A stretch of DNA of 30,374 nt from Chara braunii (Eukaryota; Streptophyta; Charophyceae; Charales; Characeae): assembly GCA_003427395.1 (NCBI GenBank), contig BFEA01000513.1:1004093-1034466 (forward strand), written 5' to 3'. The notes beneath the pieces were generated by a model. The model was not told the DNA's origin, searched no databases, and saw only the letters and a list, made by a program, of their open reading frames with translations. The position numbers and the translations under genes are program-made. Shown here piece by piece: positions 1 through 9,624 of this stretch. The first letter of the stretch is position 1; every line of letters begins with the position of its first letter.

Positions 1-75
1 GCACCACTTTTTTGGGAATAGATCGCATTACGTGTTGGAAGGGATTCAACAGGGAAGATGCAGTGGGGGTAGACG
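1..75 (-). repeat. 75-bp copy of LINE 5' region (ORF1 start)
   Basis: These 75 bases are identical to 19168-19242, the stretch that spans the first codons of LINE ORF1 and its short leader, in the same orientation. The match stops exactly where the adapter at 76 begins. The simplest reading is one end of a mate-pair fragment from a LINE copy joined to the contig through an untrimmed adapter, not a genuine genomic neighbour. Confidence 0.9.
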
Positions 76-113
76 CTGTCTCTTATACACATCTAGATGT
101 GTATAAGAGACAG
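76..113. other. Nextera mate-pair junction adapter (Tn5 mosaic end, head to head)
   Basis: The 38 bases are CTGTCTCTTATACACATCT followed directly by its reverse complement AGATGTGTATAAGAGACAG. This is two 19-bp Tn5 mosaic ends back to back, the duplicated junction adapter formed when Nextera mate-pair fragments are circularised. It is a library construct and not native DNA. The sequences to its left and right should be treated as not contiguous. Confidence 0.98.
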
Positions 114-452
114 GGGGTGGCCCGGTGGCCAACCGGGCGGAACGACTGACCAGGCGGCCCGGCCCCCCGCCCGGGCGACGAGCCGGCCGCCAGGCGCCCC
201 GGAGTTCAGCCTAGGTATGCGGTTATGCAACGAGAAGGACAAAGGCTGAATGTTGAAATCAGACACAAGACGAGAATAGCTCACAAAAGCTCCTGAGTAC
301 AATCAGAATCAACCAATGCAATTTTGTTACACATTAACCCAGGTTGACTCCCTCGAAGCTGACAACATATAAGAGGGCGTTTTCCTTGTGGCGTATGGGT
401 GACCACATTGTTGCAGTGGTGTGGTTGGAAACATCTAGCACAGCGGCGTACA
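114..452. other. Unassigned DNA beside the adapter
   Basis: The first 90 bases are very GC-rich and the rest has ordinary composition. Short ORFs exist on both strands, but I recognise no domain and no repeat copy within the window. Its link to bases 1-75 is artificial. Confidence 0.4.
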
Positions 453-662
453 GATCATTAAGAAAGGCCGAGCTGTCATTAAATCATTATAAAGTTGATG
501 ATTTCCACCAAGAATTGAGTTCCTGGCTGTTCTTATTCCATGCGAATTAAGTGCAGAGAAGTATGTGCCCATTACTCCAGCAATTGCACCAAAGATCAGA
601 TATAAAGTACCTATATCCTTGTGGTTTGTGGAAAACAGCCATCTCTGTGCAAGATTTGTCAT
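453..662 (-). pseudogene. cox1: Nuclear fragment of mitochondrial cox1 (NUMT), N-terminal part
   Basis: On the minus strand the reading from 662 gives [20 protein letters not shown] and goes on through [10 protein letters not shown], then [10 protein letters not shown] and an ITAHAFLMI-like ending. This is the start of cytochrome c oxidase subunit 1, the catalytic subunit of respiratory complex IV. Only about 70 of roughly 525 residues are present. The middle (residues about 31-50 of cox1) is out of frame: an inserted base spoils the IRMELAQPGNQ-like stretch and a second indel restores the frame, and the shifted frame contains a stop. Homology ends near 453 inside ordinary nuclear-type sequence. 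The reading frame is open upstream for 38 codons that do not belong to cox1, so a short fused ORF (435-776) exists, probably by chance. A degraded nuclear insert is far more likely than a gene. Confidence 0.88.
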
Positions 663-870
663 ATCAGTTGTCCCCTCATCTTCCAGTGATAAAATGCTTT
701 GTTGAACTAGTTTTGACTGATGTTTCCGCAGAGACTGCCGGTTGCAGTTGCTCCGTTTTGGCTCGGAGCTTTTCATTATCCATCTTCAAACACTCTTATG
801 CAATTCATCTCGGAATGAGCTCCCTGCCGTGTTGCGACTATTGATAGTGAACATGCAGGACTCCATCAAT

Positions 871-1197
871 CTAACACGAAGCATATCCTCCACCCATCAA
901 ACTCTCGCTCTTTCCTCTCCTCATGTTCTCATAAACACCGAGCTGCCTCTTCAAAACGCTTGCTCTCTTCTTGGCGGAACTCCGGTTTAGTTCAAACTTC
1001 AAAACGCTTGCGCGCCTCTTGGCCAACTCCTGTTTAGCTGAGATTTCGTGCTTATCCATTCGGATAGTTGGTCCAGCTTTTTGCTGGTTCAGCCTTTCTT
1101 GATTCGTTTTCCACCAGGATGGACTAGTTGGAGTGATTGCTCCGTTATCCTCATCCGTATTGGCCGGAGCCCGGAGGGGCAGAAGAGGTTTCTGCAC
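871..1197 (-). CDS. Small hypothetical ORF with a 16-residue repeat
   Basis: This 108-codon ORF is not recognised. Its middle is rich in Lys, Arg, Ala and Leu and contains two copies of a 16-residue unit (AKRRASVLKFELNRSS, then AKKRASVLKRQLG and on), matching a 48-bp tandem DNA repeat that starts at 949 and 997. The repeat length is a multiple of three and most differences between the units keep the amino-acid pattern, which mildly favours real coding. The predicted shape is a charged amphipathic helix. A further coiled-coil-like reading ([14 protein letters not shown]) lies downstream on the same strand near 700-785 and could be a following exon. It may be part of a broken transposon or a gene fragment. 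No function can be assigned. Confidence 0.25.
   Translation of the reverse strand: MQKPLLPLRAPANTDEDNGAITPTSPSWWKTNQERLNQQKAGPTIRMDKHEISAKQELAKRRASVLKFELNRSSAKKRASVLKRQLGVYENMRRGKSESLMGGGYASC
949..1044. repeat. 48-bp tandem duplication, two units
   Basis: Each unit begins CTTCAAAACGCTTGC, at 949 and 997, and ends with a GGTTTAG/TGTTTAG-like segment. The units differ at several positions, so the duplication is not recent. Confidence 0.75.
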
Positions 1198-2667
1198 AGT
1201 GGTTGAATAGCAGAAGTAGATGTGGGGATTAGAGTAGACGGAAAATATGACTTCAACTGAACGTTCTTTTGAGAAATGCCCAGGTTGCTGACAAGTAAAT
1301 CTAACCCGAAGAGTAGCAACGTTAATTCAATAGTTTAGTCGACAGATTTGCGAGAATCACAATCTCTCTCGTGTAGTTTCACTGCTGTGGCGGTTACTGC
1401 GAGTTTTAATGCTGACGCCCAATTATGCATAAATATGGCTAACCAACCGAAAAATGGAGGATGAAGAAAAGCAAGGAACAGAATGACGAAGAAAGGATAA
1501 AAGAAAGAAGAAGCAGTACACAGACGAGCATGTGGCTCTTCAACAGACATGTCACAATGGTGGCCATGAGCATGCGTGGCTACCGAACAGACTTGTTGGG
1601 ATGGGATCAATGAGATCATCCGCACCCCTGAGCAGAGGTGTTTAGTGAGAATAGTTCTTCATTCTCTCTTTGCTGGTGGTGATTTGTTTTGTTTTTTCTC
1701 TGTCCAAGTTCACATTTTGTGCAGCTTCTTTTTGTTTTTTTCGCTCTTTGTATGTTTATGCATGTAATTACCAACATGCAAAGAACCAAATTCAAAATCC
1801 GCACAGAACTAGGCCAAGGGTCGTAACTCTTGGTCGAAAGTCACATCTGCTGACTCTGAAAAGGCACTAGAATGTCTGAAGTTCGGTAGGCCCAGGGTGA
1901 AGGGTCAAAATGAGGCACCCTGTGCCTCTAGAAACAATATCAGACCATAGCAAGGGCATCAGTCAGGGCCGTCTTCATTAGTCTACGAGTGAAAGATTTC
2001 ACAGGAGTTCACCACGGCCATAGATCCAAGGGCTCGCTGCAGACTTCAGAAACTTCCAAGGCCCACTAAATCCAGGCACCCACTGGCAACGAACAAATCT
2101 GGGCCACACAAATCGAGAAATCTCAGCCCTTTGAGGAAGCAGTCCAGGCTGAGTCAACACGACGAAAGTCCGGCCTGCCTCACTAGACTCATTCATGCTG
2201 CCTTGTGCTACCTGGATGCTGGAGTGCTGCCCCAGAGCTCGAGCACTGGTTAGACAGAGTGAGCTTGAGAGAGAGTGAGCATTAGATAGCCAAAGCGAGA
2301 ATAGAGTGTGCCACACCGTAGCTTAGCAGTAGGTAGAGTGGTTTATGGGAAAGATCTTATCTGTCAAGAGAGGTGAGTGGAGAGAGAAGTAAGAGACAGA
2401 GGCTTACCTGACTTACCTGGTGGTGATTATTTGCTGGAGCCAGATGGCATTGCACTGGAGGGCTAGCTGGTGTATTTGTGAGTTGCTGGCGGAGGGGGCT
2501 TCAGCTTCATCATCTGTAGAGGAATAGATGGAACACCGAGGTGGCGAGAAGAGTGGAAGAAGCCTGGAGATTGAAGGATGGCGCAAGAACATTGGGAATG
2601 GTATTCACTGATGGTCACTGGAAGCTTTCATCCTCTTCTCCTATCCTTCTCTGGCATTGTCTAACAG
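1198..2667. other. No recognisable gene
   Basis: Only short ORFs without known motifs occur here. There is a pyrimidine-rich tract at about 1660-1760. The right end (2590-2667) is pyrimidine-rich and ends in CTAACAG, suiting an intron 3' end that feeds the exon at 2668. Confidence 0.4.
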
Positions 2668-3311
2668 GTAGGCAACTTGATGCTTTCTGTTGATAATGTC
2701 ATCGTGGGACTCAAGGACGTGCATGCGGTGGAAATCTTGAGCTTCTCAAGAGTGGGTTCGTTAAAAACACGTGTGATCCCTTTGTGTTGTTTGTGTGTCA
2801 CAGGATGTTTTGGACTTCCTGGAGAACCGGAAAGAGAATGTGTCGTGGATCAAGAGCAGCTCAGCAGGAATGGCCTTGGAGGTAGTATTGTGATGCTTCA
2901 ATTTATCCTCCCCTCTCAAATTTGTACACTGATTTTGATCATCCTTTTTTGCGTTCCTTTTTCCTTTCTTTGTTCTCTTTCCGAGCTGTTGCTGATCCCT
3001 GGCAAGCATGTTTTGCAGAAACTCTCGTAAAACACCCTATTCAGCGTCCCCTTTCGACTTCAAGAAGTGAAACAAAAGGAGGATTCGCACCTCTTGCTGT
3101 ATTGTTCTGTCTGACAAACAGCCGAGCTTTGTGTGATGCTTTGTTGCATTTGCAGATCCTGGACAAAGTGTTCACACAGCATATTCAGCGCCTTCAAGGA
3201 CATGCTCTTCAGGAGAAAGACCTTGAGCCACCACGGTCGGTGATGGAAGCGCGTAGCATGCTTGCTCGCGATATGCCGAATGGTCTTAGCGAGTCCTATT
3301 CTCTGTTCTGA
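2668..3311 (+). CDS. Likely terminal exons of an unrecognised nuclear gene
   Basis: Three exon-like blocks join in one frame. Block 1 (2668-2751) follows a pyrimidine tract and CTAACAG and reads GNLMLSVDNVIVGLKDVHAV and on. Block 2 (2804-2881, 26 codons) follows TTGTGTGTCACAG, reads DVLDFLENRKENVSWIKSSS and on, and is followed by GTAGTA. Block 3 (3156-3311) follows TTGCATTTGCAG, reads ILDKVFTQHIQRLQGHALQE and on, and ends at TGA after a SYSLF C-terminus. Blocks 2 and 3 join cleanly in phase 0 across a 274-bp intron. The 52-bp intron between blocks 1 and 2 is less certain. Content is helical and charged, with no catalytic motif or membrane segment that I can see. I do not recognise the family. 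The first exons would lie to the left or be lost, and it could also be a gene fragment. Confidence 0.42.
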
Positions 3312-4153
3312 AGAGTGATTGCCGAACATTTGTGGGCTCCATTCCTTGGGTAAGCAGGAACAACCCATGTACAAATTTGCTGATTATGTAAGAGGACCTG
3401 GGATGAAGCTGTGGCAGATTGTTGGTCCCCCAGCCACTATCTTCGTTCTCCCTTGGCATCTTCTTCAGCACAAGGTGCTACATAGTGAGCTTGTCTGCAA
3501 GATGATCTTCGGTGATGACCGGTACTGCACCTTCTGCTTCATGGAGTGCAGCCTGTTTGTCTTCATGGTACTTCTCTCATGTTGGACGTGTATGATATGT
3601 TCATTCAGCTGGCCGACGGGATAGGTGCTTAGCTGTGCAGCTCTTTGGTGGACGTGGGGACATTATTATTTATTTTTTTAAGGTGATTACTTGCTTCTGG
3701 CGCAGGTTTTCAGAGTTTTTAACGAGTTTCATTTTTCTTGTATTGCAGGCCCTTGAATGCCCAGTATAAAAGCTTCCTCGATTTATTTGCCTGCCTGCTG
3801 ATTCCCTCTGTCATAAGCTTTCAGGCTGTGATGGCACATTACCTCTCATACACATTTCTGTGTCTGCCAACTTATACTGTGTCTGCCTAAGTCTCAATCG
3901 CACTGTTTTCAACTTTTCATGGCATATGGCGGGGCTGTCTTGTTCCGTAGCTAATGAGGTGGGTGCAAAGATAGAGTCCTTTGGTGCACGCATCCTTGCC
4001 ATGGGCATTGTAATATGCGTCTCCTGACAGTGTTTCTGGGACAAAAAAGTTGCATGTTCATCATATAGTGTAGGGAAACTATGGTTCACAGGAAGGAGGT
4101 TGAGGTCTCTCCGTCATAGCTATGGAGGGCTGATACCCGCAGTTACTCGTTAC
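3312..4153. other. No recognisable gene; possible 3' flank
   Basis: The open frame over 3319-3624 directly follows the stop of the putative gene. It has no known motif and no convincing splice context, so it is left unannotated. A T-rich run lies near 3670. Nothing else is apparent. Confidence 0.35.
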
Positions 4154-4320
4154 AGCGACTGTATGGATGGGCTGAGAAGCAGCATGAGGATGCCATGAAG
4201 GGGGCGCATCTGTCTTTGGTCAGCATGCTGAGCTGAGGAGTTAGTGTGGACGATGAATGATGAAGCTAAAAGCGACTGTACAGAAGGGCTGAGCAGCAGC
4301 ATAAGAATTCTACGAAGTAC
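4154..4320. repeat. Diverged direct repeat, about 50 bp, period 117
   Basis: AGCGACTGTA-type units begin at 4154 and 4271. Both continue into GGGCTGAG(A/C)AGCAGCAT, followed by a similar purine-rich end. Between them lies about 65 bp that is not repeated. Confidence 0.6.
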
Positions 4321-4603
4321 TGAGTTGACAAGCTTGGACAGCGCCATGGTGCGGGAACCTTTCTAGTTTGCAGCTTTCTTCACAGGAGGTGCGAAGAATA
4401 GATAGCTGCTACATATGTAGGCTTTGGCTTAGTGCTCATACCTGTGTACAGGAGAGAGTTGGGGAACAACTCGGACGGACTGATGTGGAAGACAGAGGGT
4501 GTAATGATGAAGGGACTTGTGCGGAGAATTTCAGAAGTTGTCTGACCACTGCGGTGTGCTGGGCTGCATTGCTGCTGTGCATTGATTGGCCAAGAGAGAC
4601 TAA

Positions 4604-4712
4604 GGGCATACTCACACTAGAACTTTTTTACTTATTTCTGGATGTAATAGCTGGCAGATGCATCCAGGTCCGGGCGTAAATGCAGGCAGATAGTGCTAGT
4701 GTGAGTACGCCC
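4604..4712. mobile_element. Tourist-like (PIF/Harbinger) MITE, 109 bp
   Basis: Terminal inverted repeats of 20 bp (left GGGCATACTCACACTAGAAC at 4604-4623, right 4693-4712) match at 18 of 20 positions. The element is flanked on both sides by TAA (4601-4603 and 4713-4715), the typical three-base Harbinger target duplication (TWA). It is too short to code for a protein and would be moved in trans by a Harbinger transposase. No such transposase is seen in the window. Confidence 0.82.
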
Positions 4713-4715
4713 TAA

Positions 4716-5385
4716 GCCCTAAGGTAATCATGACAAGGTGAACACAGTTAGATTAGCAGGCAAGTGAAATCAAGGCACGCAATTTGTCGAGGGCGAGGCG
4801 AGTAACAAGCTGGTTAGTGAAGAAAACCATTCCAGCCTGTGGGTGCGAGTTATCCGGGCCGATGGTGAAAGCTGCAGTTTGCTCTTATTCTTCCACAAGC
4901 ATGAAGATAAGACAGGTATGCCAGTGTGCGCGACTTTTTTTTTCATTTCTATTTAAAAGCAATCATTGATTCTTTTTACCTTGATGATGGTTCTGCATTT
5001 TTCATTTAGCATTCTGGGAGGTTCCACTGCCGCTTCCAGTCCACTGTGCAAGGCTGAAGGGAGGATATGGGTGTCGGCTGTGCTGCAGATAGTTGTTGCA
5101 GAAAAGAAGACTCACCTCGAAAATCCGGCGGCAATCGGCGAGCAGCCTTCTAGACGTGTTTATTATGTCCTCGATAATCTGACATTTTTGACAGGACACA
5201 CGGTTCTTTTTCGAATTTATTAGTCAGTAGTCTGGCGTTGTGAGTAATTACATCGTCTTGGATTAGCTCCCAAAGGTCATGGCCGGTTGCAGAGACGGTG
5301 GTGGTGCAGTTTGTCGGGAGATGATTGTGCATTTTGTTTGCTTGATTGTTCAGCGTCGATTACACTTTTGGCAGTGGGAAGATGG
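4716..5385. other. No recognisable gene
   Basis: Short ORFs only. A TTTTTTTTTCATTT tract lies near 4935. I see no domain, RNA gene or clear repeat. Confidence 0.35.
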
Positions 5386-5700
5386 TAGGACTTTGAGCCA
5401 GGGCACTACTATATAACCCCGGTTATTACATACGCAGCTGTGAGTTTGTGAGGAGGTTGTGGACATGGAGTGGGATCATCAATGTGGATCTCAGCTGAAG
5501 AGGACACACACGCTCGTAACTTTTTGTTCGACGAATTCTGAGATCCAAACTTCTTTTTTTTGACAGTTGGTAGCATGATTTTGAGCCAGGAAACGGGATA
5601 GTCCAGCTGCTAGTTCGAGAGGGGGTTGTGTAGAAATGGAACAGGATCATAAATGTGGATCTCTGCGGGGATGAGTACACACTTTCTCTTCCATGAGCTG
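5386..5700. repeat. Diverged tandem repeat, about 170-190 bp period
   Basis: TTGAGCCAGG occurs at 5393 and 5581, and GGATCAT(C/A)AATGTGGATCTC occurs at 5473 and 5644, in the same order. GAGG(A/G)GGTTGTG and ACACAC also recur between and after them. The differing spacings (188 and 171 bp) show indels between the two units. The second unit runs to about 5695. Confidence 0.6.
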
Positions 5701-6129
5701 TGTGGGACCAAAGACTTTTTGGACAGAAGGAATACCTCAAAACTCCCAGGAAGACAAGATTCCATGCAGCCGATAGGGGATGGGCTCGGTAATGATGCTG
5801 AGAACTTGCATGCATGTGGACAGAATCTCTGGATAAGTGTCAGTGGTGCAGAGAGGTCCAGGGTTGTATTCTGCTCACGATGCAAATTTGCAGGTTGTTG
5901 TTGGTGTATAAAGGAACCAGGGCAGGCATTCATCGGCTGGAACTTATGCAGACGTGTGGAAGCTGCTCATTGTGTATGGAGAATACAGGAGCCTACCATT
6001 GGTTGAGAGGATGCTGCCTCAGAAACCCATAGTTTTGGTGGACAAGGAGGAAGCTAGACTACTGATAATTCCCATCGGGGCTGTGTAAAGCCAGAGTTCT
6101 GTATATTCTTAAGCATCTGTCACAAAAAG

Positions 6130-6131
<2 letters not shown>

Positions 6132-6197
<66 letters not shown>
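6132..6197. repeat. (GA)n microsatellite
   Basis: An essentially uninterrupted GA dinucleotide run of about 65 bp. Open frames reading through it on the minus strand (poly Ser-Leu) are by-products of the repeat. Confidence 0.97.
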
Positions 6198-6200
<3 letters not shown>

Positions 6201-6917
6201 GGAGGAAGAACAGGAGGAGAACTGCTTTGGTGGGAACTCCAGGGGTGCAGCAGCTAGGTTTGGTTAGCTGTTTGCAGAGGCGGTGATTGTGAAGTGACCC
6301 GTGTGATTCGTTTAGAATTGTGGCCGAAAAAAATGTTTCTGTGCTTGAAGTTTCCCGAGTGTTTAATCTTTTATGACATATTGTCACTTTCCACTCTATG
6401 GGAGCACTTTCAAGATGATCAGTACTCTCGCATTTGCTATACCGTGAAGTATGACAAATGCATGTTGACTTTGTCAAGTGTGTTGATGCACATGTCGGCC
6501 TCTCGGGGGTTAAATATATGAGCAGTGTGTTTATTGTCTTGCAGTCATGAGTCAAATGTGGATGGTCCACAGGATTCGTCTCAACTCCACAAGCAATGTG
6601 TCATTTCCTAACCATAGACATTGTGGTGCATTCCTAAAGATACACTCCTGATGATTTTCTTGTCTTTTTTTTTTTTTTTCGTTTATTTTTCCCCAAAACA
6701 CTGACGCCCCATCTATTCTGGGGGGCTTCAGTCCGGTTGCTCATCACTGGCAAGCATGCTTATACAAGAAAAGCAGCAAGAAATGAAAAGACTAAGTTCC
6801 AGCAACCCTTTTGGCTCTAGCCGCTTACACAAAGGGGAGTCTATTTTGGCCTGTCTCCCCCTGAAGCGGAGATTGTTTGCAAGGGTTTGCGGTCTTGCCG
6901 GGAAGCTCACTTCTAGC
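6198..6917. other. No recognisable gene
   Basis: Ordinary composition with a T tract at about 6666-6679. No ORF here carries a motif, and none of the short frames has supporting context. Confidence 0.35.
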
Positions 6918-6992
6918 ACCCACACACGATGGCACACACACGCATACACAGACACACAGACACACACAGACAGACAGACACACAGAGAGACA

Positions 6993-7043
<51 letters not shown>
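6918..7043. repeat. (CA)n microsatellite with CAGA variants
   Basis: The left half is imperfect (CACACAGACACACAGACAGACAG type) and the right half (about 6991-7043) is pure CA. This gradient from degenerate to pure units suggests that recent slippage is confined to the right end. Confidence 0.95.
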
Positions 7044-7046
<3 letters not shown>

Positions 7047-7172
7047 TCAGTCAAATGCATCCTGGGCAGACTGTTGCGGTTCAACCTCCTGATAAGTCGG
7101 TGAGAGTCCGACGAAACAGTTTGGCACAGTCCGAAGTGTGGGGGGTAGGCCCGCAACTTTGAAAAAGAGCAA

Positions 7173-9104
7173 CTACTCTGTGACACTCTACTCTACTCTG
7201 CTCTACAACACTCTACTATACGACACTGTACGACACTATACTCTACTACACGACACTTCACTGTATGACACTCTACCCTACTCTACGACACTCTACGACA
7301 CTCTGCTCTACTCTATGAGACTCTACTCAACGACTGCCTGCTGTACTGTACTCCATGACGCTCTACTACACTCTATGACAATCCACTCTACTCAACGACA
7401 GTCTACCCTACTCTACTCTACTCCACTCCACAACACTCTACTCTATGACACTCTACGACAATGTAGTCTACTCTACTCTATGACACTCTATTCTACTCTT
7501 TGACACTCTATTCTACTCTATGACACTCTATACGACACTCTACTCTACTTTGCTCTTCTGTACTCTACTCTACTCTACTTTATCCTACGCTACTCTTCTA
7601 TACGACAATCTACTCCACTATACTCTACGACGCTTTGTAGCACTTTACTCCACTCTACTCCACTCTACTCTACTCTACTCTACTCTACTCTACTCTTCTC
7701 TACTCTACTTTGCGACACTCTACTATACTCTATGACAATCTACTCTACGATACTCTGCTCTACTCTACTTTGCGATATTTACTCTACCCTACCCTACTCT
7801 ACTCTACTCCACTCTACTCTACTCTACGGCACTCTATACTCTACGACACTCTACTGTACTCTACTGTACTCTATCTTACTCTGTTGTACCACACTCTACT
7901 CTACTCTACTCTACTCTACTCTACTCTACTCTACTCTACTGAGTCTACTCTACTCTACACACTCTATGACACTCTACTTTACGACATTCTACTCCACTCT
8001 GCTCCATGACACTTTATGACACTCGACTCTACTCTACAACACTAGTGTACTCTATGACACTGTTCTCTACTCTACTCTACGACACTCTACTGTACTCTTG
8101 GACAATCTAGGACACTCTATGACACTACTCTATTGTACTCTACGACGCTACTCTACTTGTCACACTCCACTCTACTCTACTCTATTGTACTCTACTCTAC
8201 TCTACTCTACTTTGCGGCACTAAACTCTACTATACTCTTCGACAATCTACTCTACGATACTCGGCTCTACTCTACGATATTTTACTCTCCTCTACAAGAT
8301 TGTACTGTAATGTACTTGACAACACTCTACTCTACTCTACTCTACTCTAGGATACTTTAGGAAAATCTACTCTACTCTACTCTACTCTACTCTACTCTAC
8401 TCTACTCTACGATACTCTACAAAAATCTACTCGACTCAACTCTACAACACTCTACTCTACGACACTCTACTCCACTTTACTCTACTCTACTCTACTTTAC
8501 GACATTCTACTCTACTCTATTCCACCCTACTCCACTCTACTCCACCCCACAATACGACATTGTATTGTACTCTACTCTACGACACTCTACCGTACTCTAC
8601 TCTACAACACTATACTCTACTCTACTTTACTACACTCTACTGTACTTTACAACACTCTACTCTACGACACTCTACTCTACTGTACTCTACTCTGCAACAC
8701 TCTACTGTACTCTACTCTACTACACTCTACTCTACTCCTACTCTACACTACTTTACTCTGCTCTACTCTAGTCTACTCTACTCTAGGATATTCAACTCTA
8801 CGACACTTGACGACATTCTACTCTATTTTATGACACCCTTCCTCACTCTACTCTGCTCTACTCTACTCTACTCTACTCTACTCTACGACACTCTCTACAA
8901 CATTACTCCATAACACTTCACTCTACTACACTCAATGAAACTCTACTCTACTCCGCCCTACATTACTGTATGACACCCTAGTCTACTCTACTCTGCTCTT
9001 CTCTATTGTACTCTACTCTACTCTACTTTACTCTACTCTATGATACTCTACTCTACTCTACTCTATGACACTCTACGGCAGTCTCCTTTACTCTATGGTA
9101 CTTT
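7173..9104. repeat. (TCTAC)n pentanucleotide satellite, about 1.9 kb
   Basis: The whole stretch is built of pentamers: mainly TCTAC, with frequent GACAC, TCTAT, TCTGC and AACAC variants. The five-base phase is largely kept, so changes are mostly substitutions within units and gains or losses of whole units. GACAC typically sits between TCTAC units, giving local 10-, 15- and 20-bp patterns. The plus-strand frames stay open because TCTAC repeats read as Leu-Tyr-Ser-Thr-Leu, whereas the minus strand carries TAG. No protein is implied. Confidence 0.96.
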
Positions 9105-9478
9105 CTTTACTGTTTCAGTAGTTTTGGTTGTGGGGGTAACCCGCACCGCTCGCACCGCGGGCGCTAAGCTATTTGTCAATTTAACTCAGACTTCGTACCC
9201 AGTTTTAGGCTATTTTTTATTACCTTCTGATTTTTTTTATTTTTTATTTTTTATTATTATTATTATTATTATTTTTTTTTTTAAGTCTCTTAGTTTATGC
9301 GAGTGGTCCGTGTGAGGCTGCCTACAACATTTCTTATTTCTGCGGGCATGGCCGGCACCTCCCGCACCGTGGGCGTTTAGCTAGTAATAATGATGTTGAA
9401 TGGCTGAACCAGAATCAATGTCTGCATCCCTCTTCCACTGCAGGTACAGCATGAGGTCCACCGAAGCCATGCCCACCC
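9105..9478. other. LINE 3' flank with T/ATT-rich tract and a short direct repeat
   Basis: A T-rich and (ATT)n tract occupies about 9228-9282. A 21-bp segment CGCACCGCGGGCGCTAAGCTA at 9151-9171 recurs with three changes at 9363-9383, a 212-bp period of unknown origin. The first LINE's poly(A) tract begins at the right edge. Confidence 0.6.
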
Positions 9479-9576
9479 TTTTTTTTTTTTTTTTTTTTTT
9501 TTGTAAAAACAGCCCCATGGGACAGCTTGAGATGCTGGTAGGAGCAATCGCCTTAACCTATCCCGGGGTGACTCCA

Positions 9577-9624
9577 TCTATTGGTGGGGAGCAGCTCCTG
9601 CTGGGAAGCGGGCCCAGCGTTCCA
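9577..9624 (-). other. Conserved 3'-UTR block with stem-loop (LINE 1)
   Basis: On the transcript strand GCTGGG pairs with CCCAGC (plus strand 9600-9605 with 9613-9618) around a 7-nt loop. The 48-bp block matches 19335-19382 of the second LINE at 43 positions, while the flanks do not align. It lies 74 bp from the poly(A) tract. A likely role is recognition of the RNA 3' end by the reverse transcriptase, by analogy with LINEs that need a 3' hairpin. Confidence 0.6.

Noticed and set aside
3319-3624. 101-codon plus ORF with hydrophobic end
   Set aside because: Follows the stop of the putative gene, has no recognised motif and no clear splice sites. Probably chance.
6728-7186. His/Thr and Cys/Val ORFs over the CA and GT runs (also 22850-23291)
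   Set aside because: Dinucleotide repeat translations, not genes.
7138-9315. Many plus-strand ORFs of Leu-Tyr-Ser-Thr composition
   Set aside because: They are products of the (TCTAC)n satellite, which has no stop codon in the plus frames. No start context or domain.
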